NCBI GenBank assembly: GCA_913775725.1
Contig: CAJYNG010000016.1
Location: 1-46,295 of the forward strand
Direction of reading: 5' to 3'
Origin: an uncultured Stenotrophomonas sp.
GTDB taxonomy: Bacteria; Pseudomonadota; Gammaproteobacteria; Xanthomonadales; Xanthomonadaceae
Length of the DNA: 46,295 nucleotides
The number at the start of each line of letters is the position of its first letter. The first letter of the stretch is position 1. The notes beneath the pieces are model-generated. The model made no database searches. It saw nothing but the letters and a program-made list of their open reading frames with translations, and had not been told where the DNA came from. Shown here one piece after another: positions 33,012 through 41,020 of the stretch. The translations under genes were made by a program, and so were the position numbers.

Positions 33012-35183
33012 TCAGTAGCCGACCTTCACCGTGAACATCACGTTTCGCGGTGCCCCGTACCAGCCCTGGTTGTAGAAGCCGATCTGCGAGTAGTAATGGC
33101 GATCAAACAGGTTGTTGATGTTGACCGCCGCCGACACATTGGAACTGAACTGGTAGCGCGCCATCAGGTTCACCAGTGCGTAGCTGGGCTGCTCCACCGG
33201 CACCCGGCGATTTCCGGGCGCGGTGGCGGTCTGGTACATGCGGTTCTGCCAGTCCACGCCACCGCCGATCGTCAGCCGGTCCCAGGTACCCGGCAGCCGC
33301 CAGGTGGTGAACAGCTTGAACAAGCTGCGCGGCTTGGCGGTGTTGATCGCCCTGCCCTGCGCGTCCTGCGCGATGAAGGTGGTGAAGCTGGTGCCCAGGC
33401 TCCAGCCCGGCAGTGGTTCGCCGGCCAGTTCCAGTTCCAGGCCGTCCACCGTTGCGCCCTTCACCGCACGATACGCCGCCTGCGTACTGCCCTCGACCAG
33501 ACCACCCGTGGCCTCGGCGAGATTGTCCTGCTGGGTGCGGAACAGCGCCGCCGACGCATTCAAGCGCTCCTGCAGCCAGCTGCCCTTGAGGCCCAGCTCA
33601 TAGCTGCGGCCGCTGACCGGGTCGAGGATCTGCCCGGATTCATTGCGGTTGTTCTGCGGCTTGAAGATACCGGTGTAGCTGGCGTAGACGCTGCTGTAGC
33701 CGTTGAGGTCCCAGACCACACCGGCATACGGCACGAACTCGTTGCGGTAGCGGTACTTGCGCTTGCTGCCGAAGTAGACCTGGTCGGTCTCCCAGTTGCT
33801 CAGGCGGCCACCGACGATCACATGCAGCGGATCAGCCAGCGACAGCCGCACCACCGCATAGGCACCGCTCTGATGATTGTCCAGATCATCGGCCTGGGTC
33901 TTGCTGCTGGCCCACACCGGTTCCGGCGTACCGGGCCCGTGCCAGTCCAGGTAGCTGGCCAACGGCGGCAGCGGCGCCAGTGCGCGGTACTGCCCCAGTG
34001 CGATCTCGTCGCGTGAGCGCGACCAGCCGACGGACGCAGTGTGCTGGCGGCCGAACAGCTGGAAGGGACCGGTCAGACTGACACTGACCGCCTCGCGGCG
34101 CACCGGACCGTCGTAGCGGGTGAAGCTGTTGCCTGCAGGCATGGCGCCGGTAACCGGATCGGGATAGCCGCCCCGGTAGAGATGCTTCATCTCCATGTCG
34201 GTATGCGAGCGGCTGTAGGACACGCGCGCCTGCCAGTCGTTGCCGAAGCGGTGGTTGAAATCGAAGAAGCCGTTGCGGGTGTCGGTGGTCATCCGTGCCC
34301 ACGGCGCGGTGGCCGATACCGAGCGGTCGAAGCCGGTACGCGTGCCGTCGGCGTTGAACAGCGCGAAGCCGCTGCCGAAGCCACGATTGTCGTTGGCCTG
34401 GTAAGAGATACCGGCGATCAATCCGGTGTCCTCGCCCAGGTCCACGCTGACCACGCCGTAGAACGTCTTCGCGGTGCTGTCCAGGCCAGCGGTGTAGCTG
34501 TCGCCCTCTGCCTGCGCAGCGACCACACGACCACGCACACGCCCTTCCCGGCTCAGCGGGCTGGACACATCCACCCAGGCGCGGCGTGCGTCCCAGCTGC
34601 CGAGGCTGATGCCGCCACTGGCAGCAAAGTCACGCAGCGGGCGCTTGCGAACGTAGTTCACCGCAGCCGACGGATTGCCGGCACCGGTCATCAGGCCATT
34701 GGCACCGCGCACGATCTCGATGCGGTCGTACACCACCATGTCCAGGTTGTTCTCGCCGAAGTTCCATGGCGACAGCACCGGCATCACCACGCCATCGAAC
34801 TGGTAGTTGTCGATGTCGAAGCCGCGTGCCGAGAACGAGTAGCGGTTGGCATCACTGCGCGTGACCGAGATGCCCGGAGCAGTGGCCAGCGCATCGGCGG
34901 TGCTGAGCAGGCCCCGGTCCTCGATCTGCTGGCGGGTGATGACGCTGACCGACTGCGGCGTCTGCCGCGAGGTCAGCGACAGCCCCGTCGCCGTGCCCAT
35001 GGAGTCAGTGGTGTAGGAACGCGAGGATTCGGTGCTGCCATCGAGGTCGGCCGTGACCTGCACGGTGGGCAACTGCGAGGTGTTCGCGGCGGGGGCGCGC
35101 TCGGCGCCGTGGGCAGTATTGAACAGCGCCAGGGTCGTGCCGATGGCGGTTGCCAGGGCGCGCGGGCGGATACAGGCGGGCAT
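33012..35183 (-). CDS. TonB-dependent siderophore receptor (FhuE/FpvA-like)
   Basis: This protein of about 723 residues has a signal peptide (ATAIGTTLALFNTAHGAE). The plug has QTPQSVSVITRQQIEDRG, VYDRIEIVRGANGLMTGAG and AAVNYVRKRP, the ferric hydroxamate receptor pattern. The barrel ends FTVKVGY. There is no STN domain. The ATG at 35183 is preferred: the longer start at 35228 would place coding sequence across the Fur-like box at 35213-35227. An AraC regulator with a PchR-like layout lies directly upstream on the same strand and probably activates this gene when the siderophore is present. It resembles the receptor at 2307-4511. Confidence 0.92.
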   Translation of the reverse strand: MPACIRPRALATAIGTTLALFNTAHGAERAPAANTSQLPTVQVTADLDGSTESSRSYTTDSMGTATGLSLTSRQTPQSVSVITRQQIEDRGLLSTADALATAPGISVTRSDANRYSFSARGFDIDNYQFDGVVMPVLSPWNFGENNLDMVVYDRIEIVRGANGLMTGAGNPSAAVNYVRKRPLRDFAASGGISLGSWDARRAWVDVSSPLSREGRVRGRVVAAQAEGDSYTAGLDSTAKTFYGVVSVDLGEDTGLIAGISYQANDNRGFGSGFALFNADGTRTGFDRSVSATAPWARMTTDTRNGFFDFNHRFGNDWQARVSYSRSHTDMEMKHLYRGGYPDPVTGAMPAGNSFTRYDGPVRREAVSVSLTGPFQLFGRQHTASVGWSRSRDEIALGQYRALAPLPPLASYLDWHGPGTPEPVWASSKTQADDLDNHQSGAYAVVRLSLADPLHVIVGGRLSNWETDQVYFGSKRKYRYRNEFVPYAGVVWDLNGYSSVYASYTGIFKPQNNRNESGQILDPVSGRSYELGLKGSWLQERLNASAALFRTQQDNLAEATGGLVEGSTQAAYRAVKGATVDGLELELAGEPLPGWSLGTSFTTFIAQDAQGRAINTAKPRSLFKLFTTWRLPGTWDRLTIGGGVDWQNRMYQTATAPGNRRVPVEQPSYALVNLMARYQFSSNVSAAVNINNLFDRHYYSQIGFYNQGWYGAPRNVMFTVKVGY

Positions 35184-35212
35184 GGGAGATCCAGCAGGAG
35201 GGAAAGGCTGGA

Positions 35213-35227
35213 TGAGAATTATTGTCA
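35213..35227. promoter_or_regulatory. Fur-like box upstream of the siderophore receptor
   Basis: TGAGAAT-T-ATTGTCA matches the 7-1-7 Fur motif TGATAAT-N-ATTATCA at 12 of 14 positions. It lies 30 bp before the chosen start of the receptor on the minus strand. Fur with Fe(II) would repress the gene when iron is plentiful. Confidence 0.7.
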
Positions 35228-35294
35228 TTTGAGCGTGAGCACACGTATGCGCGGACGCAGCAGATGTATGCGCGCTGCCGACGCTGATCGGGAG

Positions 35295-36230
35295 TCAGCG
35301 CAGCTGGCTGGGCGCGATGCCGTAGCGCGCACGGAACGCGGTGGCGAAATTCGTGGCGTGCCGGTAGCCGACGAAATGCGCGGCCTGCTGCACACTGCAG
35401 CCCTGCCGCAGCTGCTCACAGGCCAGTTGCAGGCGATGCTCGCGCAGCCAGCCGAACACCGAGCACTGATACACCTGCTGGAACTTCAGGCGCAGGCTGC
35501 TTGGGCTCATGCAGGCCAGGCGCGCCAGATCCTCCAGGCAATGGTCGGCGGCTGGAGCCGCCTGCAGGCAATCCATCACCCGCTGCAGCATGCGGCGGTC
35601 ACGTGCTGAAACACGCAGGTCCGGCGATGCCTCCCGCGCAGGCGACCCCAGCGCCAGGGCCAGCATCTGCAGGCCGATACCCTCGCACAGCAGTGCATGC
35701 ATCGCGCCGTGCCAACTGCCCGACAGCAGCTGGTCGGCGGCGTGCTCGAGGTGCCCAGGCACCTGCCAACCACGCAACCGCGGGTGACCGGTGCGGTGCG
35801 CGGTGGACAGCAGCTCGCTGATCATCGGGTCGTCAATCCCGTCGGGTGCCTCCAACGAGACATTCAGGCTGCGCATCCGCTGCCCTGCGGGATGAATCGC
35901 GGTCATCGGCGCCGCCTCGGCCAGCACCATCGCGCCGGCACCCGGGCTCATGCCGATCACCGCCTGCCCCGCCAACCGGGCCCCTGCGCGTCCCTCCAGC
36001 ATCACGATCGCCGAGAAGGCCGGCGGCGATTCCGAGGTTGCCTCGAACGGCTGATGGGCGATCACGTCCGACAGCGCCAAGGTCATGCCCGGGCGCAGGC
36101 GACGCTGCTCCACCCTACCCTGCACGACGCACTGTTCACCCGACAGATCGGCGGCCAGCGCAGGCAGGCGATAGCGGAAGCCGCTGCTGCGGCCCAGGCG
36201 ATCGAGGTCGGCAAGGGTGAGGTTGAGCAT
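35295..36230 (-). CDS. AraC-family regulator, PchR-like
   Basis: This 311-residue protein ends in an AraC double helix-turn-helix domain at about 215-311 (LEDLARLACMSPSSLRLKFQ, VFGWLREHRLQLACEQLRQG, AAHFVGYRHATNFATAFRAR). The N-terminal part (1-200) is a ligand-sensing region of the PchR type. Regulators of this layout sit next to siderophore receptors and activate them when the ferric siderophore is bound. Its stop is 111 bp before the receptor start. ATG at 36230 begins MLNLTLADLDRLG. A Fur-like sequence at 36266-36280 lies just upstream. Confidence 0.9.
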   Translation of the reverse strand: MLNLTLADLDRLGRSSGFRYRLPALAADLSGEQCVVQGRVEQRRLRPGMTLALSDVIAHQPFEATSESPPAFSAIVMLEGRAGARLAGQAVIGMSPGAGAMVLAEAAPMTAIHPAGQRMRSLNVSLEAPDGIDDPMISELLSTAHRTGHPRLRGWQVPGHLEHAADQLLSGSWHGAMHALLCEGIGLQMLALALGSPAREASPDLRVSARDRRMLQRVMDCLQAAPAADHCLEDLARLACMSPSSLRLKFQQVYQCSVFGWLREHRLQLACEQLRQGCSVQQAAHFVGYRHATNFATAFRARYGIAPSQLR

Positions 36231-36265
36231 GATGGGACCAGGCTGGATCGTCCTGCATTTTCATA

Positions 36266-36280
36266 TGCGAACCATTCTCA
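36266..36280. promoter_or_regulatory. Weak Fur-like box between AraC gene and ZnuD-like receptor
   Basis: tgcgaac-c-attctca matches the 7-1-7 Fur motif at 10 of 14 positions; the right half is the better one. It is 36 bp from the AraC start, so it would act on that gene. PchR-type regulators are often Fur-controlled, which fits. Confidence 0.4.
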
Positions 36281-36323
36281 TATCCAGCCTCTGCCGCAAG
36301 GCCCATTCCACCCTTGTCGATAC

Positions 36324-36346
36324 AAATAGTTACGTTATAACATTTC
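36324..36346. promoter_or_regulatory. Zur-like box upstream of the ZnuD-like receptor
   Basis: Aligned to the Zur consensus GAAATGTTATA-N-TATAACATTTC, the sequence from 36324 has a perfect right half (tataacatttc, 36336-36346) and 6 of 11 matches in the left half. It lies 23 bp before the receptor ATG at 36370. This is where a zinc-responsive repressor would block transcription. Confidence 0.7.
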
Positions 36347-36369
36347 ACATTGTTTTCACGGATCGTGCC

Positions 36370-38700
36370 ATGCGTCGCCACCTGCTTGCTGCTGCCATTC
36401 TGTTCGCCGTCCACACCGCACAGGCTGCGGACGAACCCACCCTCCCCACCCTCCAGGTCCAGGCCTCCCAGCCCTCGCGCATCGACAGCCGGGTCACTGT
36501 CGACAACCCACAGGCGCAGAACCGCACCCTCGGCGGCTTGCTCGAACACGTCTCCGGCGTGCAGAGCAGCGCCTTCGGGCCAAACGCGGGCGCTCCGGTC
36601 ATCCGCAGCCTCAGCGGCAACCGCGTGCAGATCCTGCAGGACGGCCAGTCCATCCTCGGCATGAACGCGATCAGCGGCGACATCAACATTCCGTTCGATC
36701 CGCTGTTCGTACGCAGTGTGACCGTCAACAAGTCCTCCGACACCGTGCGCTACGGCGGCAATGCGATCGGCGGCAGCGTGGAGATCGATCCGGGCCTGAT
36801 CTCGCGCAGCATGGAAGACAAGGACCAGTCGATGGAACTGGTCCTGCGCAAGGGCTTCAATGCCGCCGACGCGCAGGGCTTCCGCATGAACTTCAACAAC
36901 CAGCGCAACCTCTCGACCAACCTGCAGGTCTCGCGCCAGCGTATCTCGCACTACGACATCCCCGGCAACAGCAAGGCCAGTGTCTGCAACACCGGGCTGT
37001 TCCCGCCCACCGGCGGCGTCAACTCGGCGCTGGCCGACAGCTGCCAGAAGGAGGCGCGCGTCCAGCATATCTACAACAAGGCCTCGCAGCCCTACATCGA
37101 CCAGTTCATGACCGAAAACCCGGACTGGGCCGATGGTGATTTCTCGTTCTACACCAACAACCCGACCTCGGTCTGGCAGCGCCGTACCTATATCAATCCG
37201 GTCAATCCGGCCTATGTCGCCGGCACGCCGTCATACGTACAGAAGCAGATCAACAATGATGTGACCCCCGACTATCACCACCGGTTGGGCAACAGCTACG
37301 CGCGCAATTCGCAGGTAGCGTTCGGGTCGACCCTGTTCTTCGACCGTGGTTACGTGGGTGTCAGCATCGATGCCAAGGACAGCGAATACGGTGTGCCGGG
37401 GTTCTCGATGCAGAATCTGTCGTTCGGTTCCAACTACGCCAACGCCTTGCCGGTGGGCGTGGTGATCAAGCAGGAACGCTACGCACTGGAAGCCCTGTTG
37501 CGCGATCCGCTGCCGTGGTTCGAGCGCGCCGAACTGCGGGTTTCGAAGCTGGACAACACCTCGGGCGAACGGCTGGGTGCCACCCGGGCCAACGACTATG
37601 ATTTCGAGAGCACCCAGGCCGAGCTGCTGCTCAGCCATCAGCGCGTCGGTCCGCTCAGCGGCCTGCTCGGTTTCAGCCACCAGTCGCGTGATGTCACCGG
37701 CAGCGGCTCGCTACGCTACCTGCCTGACGTCGACACCCGCAGCAACGCGGTGTTCCTGAAAGAGACGCTGGACGTCGGCTGGGCCAGTTTCGACGCTGGC
37801 GTGCGCCACGAGCGCGTTGACCATGACCTGCAACCAAGCCGCTTCAAGACCGCGCGCAATGCCGCCAACACGAAACTGCTGGACCGCGACTACCGGCTCA
37901 ACAGCTACAGCCTGGGATCGTATGTCGAGCTCGGTCCGTTGTTCGCCGCCAAGGTGCGCTACGCGTCCTCGCAGCGCGCACCGGACATCAACGAGCTGTA
38001 TGCGAGCAATGCTCACTATTCGGTGATGACCCAGGAAGAAGGCAACCAGAACCTCAAGCCGGAACGCGCGAAGAACCTGGAACTCACCGGCCTGTTCCAC
38101 CTCGGTGGTTTCGAACTGTCGGCCACCGCGTACCGGATGAAGTACGAGAACTATCTGTACCTGGGTTACTCGGGCGTGCAGACCGCCAACCGCCTGCCGC
38201 TGAAGTACTGGAAGCAGACCGACACCACGGTGAAGGGCTTCGAGATCGATGCCTCGCAGGCACTGGAGCTGGGCCGCTATGGCACATTGAACATCTCCGC
38301 TTTCGCCGACCTGGTGAAGAACAAGGCCGACCACCCCGATTCGCTGCGTGCCCACAATGACGGCGAGTACCTGCCGAACATGCCCACCAACCGCTACGGT
38401 GCCAACCTGCAATGGCAGCGCGAAGGCTGGAAGGCGCAGCTTTCAAGCACCTACTACGACACGCAGAAATACCTCGGCCGCAATGTCAGCGAGGAAGTGC
38501 CACTGGATGCGTTCAACCTGGTCGACCTGCAGGTCAGCCGTGAGCTGCCGGTACGCAACAGCTACATCGCCGGCATGGAGGTGTTCGTCAACGGCAGCAA
38601 TCTGCTCAATGAAGAAGCACGGCCACACAACTCGCCGCTGAAATACATCGCGCCGTTGCCGGGGCGTGGTTTCCAGGTAGGTGTGACGGTAAGGCTCTGA
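36370..38700 (+). CDS. TonB-dependent receptor, ZnuD-like (probable zinc receptor)
   Basis: This 776-residue receptor has a signal peptide (MRRHLLAAAILFAVHTAQAA). The plug at about 45-155 (LGGLLEHVSGVQSSAFGPN, PVIRSLSGNRVQILQDGQ, VRYGGNAIGGSVEIDPG) is the ZnuD form. The barrel has YENYLYLGYSG and LPLKYWKQTDTTVKGFEID, also ZnuD-like. An insertion at about 200-300 contains two Cys (VCNTGLFPPTGG, LADSCQKEARV), probably one disulphide-closed surface loop. ZnuD binds free zinc or haem for import. The Zur-like box in front supports zinc. ATG at 36370 begins at the signal peptide. Confidence 0.88.
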   Translation: MRRHLLAAAILFAVHTAQAADEPTLPTLQVQASQPSRIDSRVTVDNPQAQNRTLGGLLEHVSGVQSSAFGPNAGAPVIRSLSGNRVQILQDGQSILGMNAISGDINIPFDPLFVRSVTVNKSSDTVRYGGNAIGGSVEIDPGLISRSMEDKDQSMELVLRKGFNAADAQGFRMNFNNQRNLSTNLQVSRQRISHYDIPGNSKASVCNTGLFPPTGGVNSALADSCQKEARVQHIYNKASQPYIDQFMTENPDWADGDFSFYTNNPTSVWQRRTYINPVNPAYVAGTPSYVQKQINNDVTPDYHHRLGNSYARNSQVAFGSTLFFDRGYVGVSIDAKDSEYGVPGFSMQNLSFGSNYANALPVGVVIKQERYALEALLRDPLPWFERAELRVSKLDNTSGERLGATRANDYDFESTQAELLLSHQRVGPLSGLLGFSHQSRDVTGSGSLRYLPDVDTRSNAVFLKETLDVGWASFDAGVRHERVDHDLQPSRFKTARNAANTKLLDRDYRLNSYSLGSYVELGPLFAAKVRYASSQRAPDINELYASNAHYSVMTQEEGNQNLKPERAKNLELTGLFHLGGFELSATAYRMKYENYLYLGYSGVQTANRLPLKYWKQTDTTVKGFEIDASQALELGRYGTLNISAFADLVKNKADHPDSLRAHNDGEYLPNMPTNRYGANLQWQREGWKAQLSSTYYDTQKYLGRNVSEEVPLDAFNLVDLQVSRELPVRNSYIAGMEVFVNGSNLLNEEARPHNSPLKYIAPLPGRGFQVGVTVRL

Positions 38701-38814
38701 CGGCCAACCGATGGCGCCACCCGCGGTTCGATGAACTGCGGGCTGGGCGTAGTGGCGGCGACGTTGCGCTTCAAAGGCGTTCTGATCCACCATCAGCAGA
38801 AAATGGAGATGGCA

Positions 38815-39270
38815 ATGAACTGGATGCACCCCCTGTCACTTGGCCTGTTGCTGTGCCTGTCGTCCAGCGCCAATTCGGCCTCCGCGATCGTCTACGACGA
38901 GGATGGCCGCTATGGATACTCCTTGAACCAGGGCACGCTGTCTGCAGCGATGCAACGCGCACTGCAGCACTGCGCCATTCGGTCCCGCAACTGCGCGCAG
39001 ACTGCCACGACCACCGCGGTGGGATATTCGGCAATCGCTACCGGCACCGTCGCCATGGGCTTTGCACTTGGGGAAAAGACGGCGGACGCCGCACAACGCA
39101 AAGCGGAAAGAATCTGCAGGCAACGTGCCAATGACTGCACACTGGCAATTCTCTGGCGCGAAACGCCAAGCGGCATTGCGCCGCCCGCTCATCCGGGTCA
39201 TGCGGTGCCGGAGCCCAGGCTCTATTCCTCGCCCGAAGTCGGGCAGGACGCGGCTGGCACCACCCACTAG
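38815..39270 (+). CDS. Small secreted DUF4189-like protein
   Basis: This 151-residue protein has a signal peptide (MHPLSLGLLLCLSSSANSAS). The mature part (AIVYDEDGRYGYSLNQGTLSAAMQRAL, then HCAIRSRNC, then AERICRQRANDCTLAI) has the spaced Cys pairs and GYS/RAL pattern of DUF4189-type domains. Four Cys in the mature domain suggest two disulphides. ATG at 38815 follows GGAGA by 6 bases; in-frame ATGs at 38803 and 38809 are alternatives. It lies 114 bp after the ZnuD-like receptor on the same strand. The function is unknown. Confidence 0.72.
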   Translation: MNWMHPLSLGLLLCLSSSANSASAIVYDEDGRYGYSLNQGTLSAAMQRALQHCAIRSRNCAQTATTTAVGYSAIATGTVAMGFALGEKTADAAQRKAERICRQRANDCTLAILWRETPSGIAPPAHPGHAVPEPRLYSSPEVGQDAAGTTH

Positions 39271-39321
39271 ACCTGCGCAACGCCCGCGCGGCGCGGCCGT
39301 GCGTTACCGCGTTGAACAAAG

Positions 39322-39356
39322 AAAAACGCCTGCAGATCGAAGATCTGCAGGCGTTT
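39322..39356 (-). terminator. Rho-independent terminator
   Basis: Arms aaacgcctgcagatc (39324-39338) and gatctgcaggcgttt (39342-39356) are exactly complementary with a 3-nt loop (gaa). On the minus strand the stem is followed by TTTTTCTTTG, an ideal U-tract. It lies 10 bp beyond the tRNA-Ser-like end on that strand, as a tRNA terminator would. Confidence 0.8.
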
Positions 39357-39365
39357 CCTTGCATC

Positions 39366-39382
39366 TGGCGGAGTGAGAGGGA
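39366..39382 (-). other. tRNA-Ser 3'-end remnant (possible attachment site)
   Basis: Read on the minus strand, TCCCTCTCACTCCGCCA resembles the usual tRNA-Ser end TCCCTCTCTCTCCGCCA with one difference and includes CCA. No tRNA body lies upstream of it. Integrases often use the tRNA 3' end as attachment site and leave such a copy at the far end of the element. Confidence 0.45.
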
Positions 39383-39447
39383 CACTATGCGACCCAACCC
39401 AAATCACTGAAGTTGTTAGGTTTTTTCGACCTTGACACCCGCAGAGT

Positions 39448-39467
39448 GTGTCCAAGGGAGTGTCCAA
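39448..39467. repeat. gtgtccaa direct repeat, 12-bp period
   Basis: gtgtccaa occurs at 39448-39455 and 39460-39467. Short repeats near an attachment core can be arm-type integrase sites. The evidence is position and spacing only. Confidence 0.35.
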
Positions 39468-39827
39468 TTTAACTGGTGTCTCCTTGTGTTTCTAGTGGCA
39501 TGTGCCGCCTTCAGCCGATGACCGGCAGCTCCTGTTCCCAAACTCTGCACATGCCTTCCATCTGCATCACGCTCCCGATGCTCATTAGACTACCCTTGGC
39601 CCCCACGTCGACTTCAGCGTCAGGTGCCCCACCTTATGAAGCAAAACGGCTGAAAATTGATCATATGCACCGAGATCATTGTGCAGCAAGGGTGTTTTTC
39701 GCCAGGAAAAGATCTCCCGTCTCGTCGCAACATCATCGCAACACTTTCAACTTAGTCGATTCAGTCCTCCGGACTACTTCTTAGGCTTCCAGTTCGACAC
39801 CGAAAACGTCTTGCGACACCTTGTACC

Positions 39828-41006
39828 TCAGCTCACGGTCCTGACCTTTGACATTGCAGCCAGCACTGAGCGCAACGCTTGCTGCGCACGAAGATTCTCA
39901 GCCGGCATGCCAATGCTAATCCGCACCCACCTCCCGTACGGCGCGAACACACGCGCCACGCGCACGCCTTGCTGCTGCAGCGCGGCGGCCACCTCGGTAT
40001 GCGCATGGCCGCTGTCGAAGAACACGAAATTCGCCGCTGCCCGCGTCGAGCGCAGGTGCAGCGACGCCAGCACCGCCTGCCACCGCTCACGTTCGACGGC
40101 TACCTGCGCACGCACGCGGGCCACATGGGCGGTGTCGACCAATGCGGCACTGGCCGCCGCCAGCGACAGCTGGTTCTGCGCATGCGCACCGCCCACGCCG
40201 CGCGCGCGCAGTGCATCCGCCAGCCCGCGCGGCGCCAGTGCATAGCCCACCTGCAGCCCGGCCAGTGCGTGGATCTTGCCCAGCGTGCGGAACACCACCA
40301 CGTTCTGGCCCTGGCGCAGCAGGCGCACCGCCGTAAGCCCGGCGGCATCATCGCGGTAATCCAGATAGGCCTCGTCCACGATCACCAGCGTCTTCGCCTG
40401 CGCGGCGGTGACGAACGCATCGAACGCGGCGCCGGAGCTGAGCGTGCCGGAAGGATTGTGCGGATTGACCACGAACAGCGCGCGCGTGTCTGTACCGACG
40501 GCGGCCAGCAATGCCGGCAGATCGTTCTCCAGGGCGGCGTTCAGCGGCACTTCCACGGCCCGCCCGCCGAAAGGTGCCGCCGCCTCCACCAGCGCACCAT
40601 AGCCGGGCACCGAATAGATGAAGCCGCCGACACCCTGGCTCAGCGCAAGGTGCTGGCCCAGCGCTTCAAGCACCTCCCCCACGATCACCTGCTCGGGCGC
40701 CACGCCTTCCAACACGGCAATCTGCCGTTGCAGCGCCAGCAGTTGGTCATTGCCCACGTAGCGCGGCGCCTCGGCCAGCGCTCGCTGCACGGCCGGGGCC
40801 ACGCGTGGCGAGGGGCCATAGCTGCTTTCATTCAGATCCAACCGCAGCAGGCCGGTCGGCGAAGGGGCGGCAGCTGGCGTGGCGGCGGACGTGCGCCCGG
40901 CCACGGCGGCCAGCGCCACGGCGGCCGCGCCAGCCACACCGGTGCGCAGCCAGCGGCGGCGGCTGGGGTCCAGCGGTGCGATATCACTGCGGTGTGCGGT
41001 GCTCAT
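39828..41006 (-). CDS. Tat-exported PLP aminotransferase (HisC-like fold)
   Basis: This 392-residue protein has a twin-arginine signal (PSRRRWLRTGVAGAAAVALA). The class I/II aminotransferase fold starts at LLRLDLNESSYGPSPRV. NPHNPSGTLSSG gives the Asn-Pro loop, VIVDEAYLDYRD the PLP-binding Asp/Tyr, and FRTLGKIHALAGLQVGYALA the Schiff-base Lys. VRISIGMPAENLRA holds the carboxylate-binding Arg. Such enzymes are normally cytoplasmic; here the Tat signal points to the periplasm with cofactor already bound. ATG at 41006 is preceded by GGAG nine bases away; ATG at 41021 overlaps the receptor stop and also works. It is coupled to the receptor upstream. The substrate is unknown. Confidence 0.88.
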   Translation of the reverse strand: MSTAHRSDIAPLDPSRRRWLRTGVAGAAAVALAAVAGRTSAATPAAAPSPTGLLRLDLNESSYGPSPRVAPAVQRALAEAPRYVGNDQLLALQRQIAVLEGVAPEQVIVGEVLEALGQHLALSQGVGGFIYSVPGYGALVEAAAPFGGRAVEVPLNAALENDLPALLAAVGTDTRALFVVNPHNPSGTLSSGAAFDAFVTAAQAKTLVIVDEAYLDYRDDAAGLTAVRLLRQGQNVVVFRTLGKIHALAGLQVGYALAPRGLADALRARGVGGAHAQNQLSLAAASAALVDTAHVARVRAQVAVERERWQAVLASLHLRSTRAAANFVFFDSGHAHTEVAAALQQQGVRVARVFAPYGRWVRISIGMPAENLRAQQALRSVLAAMSKVRTVS

Positions 41007-41020
41007 CGGCAGGGTCTCCA

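Larger units (their letters stand above)
39271..39827. other. Non-coding stretch resembling an integration scar
   Basis: This 557-bp stretch has lower GC than its surroundings and no convincing gene. A frame at 39476-39784 has no family resemblance. It holds, on the minus strand, a 17-nt match to the 3' end of tRNA-Ser with a terminator beyond it, and a 12-bp direct repeat of gtgtccaa at 39448-39467. These are features expected at the end of a lost integrative element. Confidence 0.45.

Noticed and set aside
39366-39382. Intact tRNA gene
   Set aside because: Only 17 nt of a 3' end are present. No anticodon arm or T-arm can be built upstream.
39476-39784. 102-residue frame in the scar region
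   Set aside because: No ribosome site, odd composition and no domain pattern. I treat it as non-coding.
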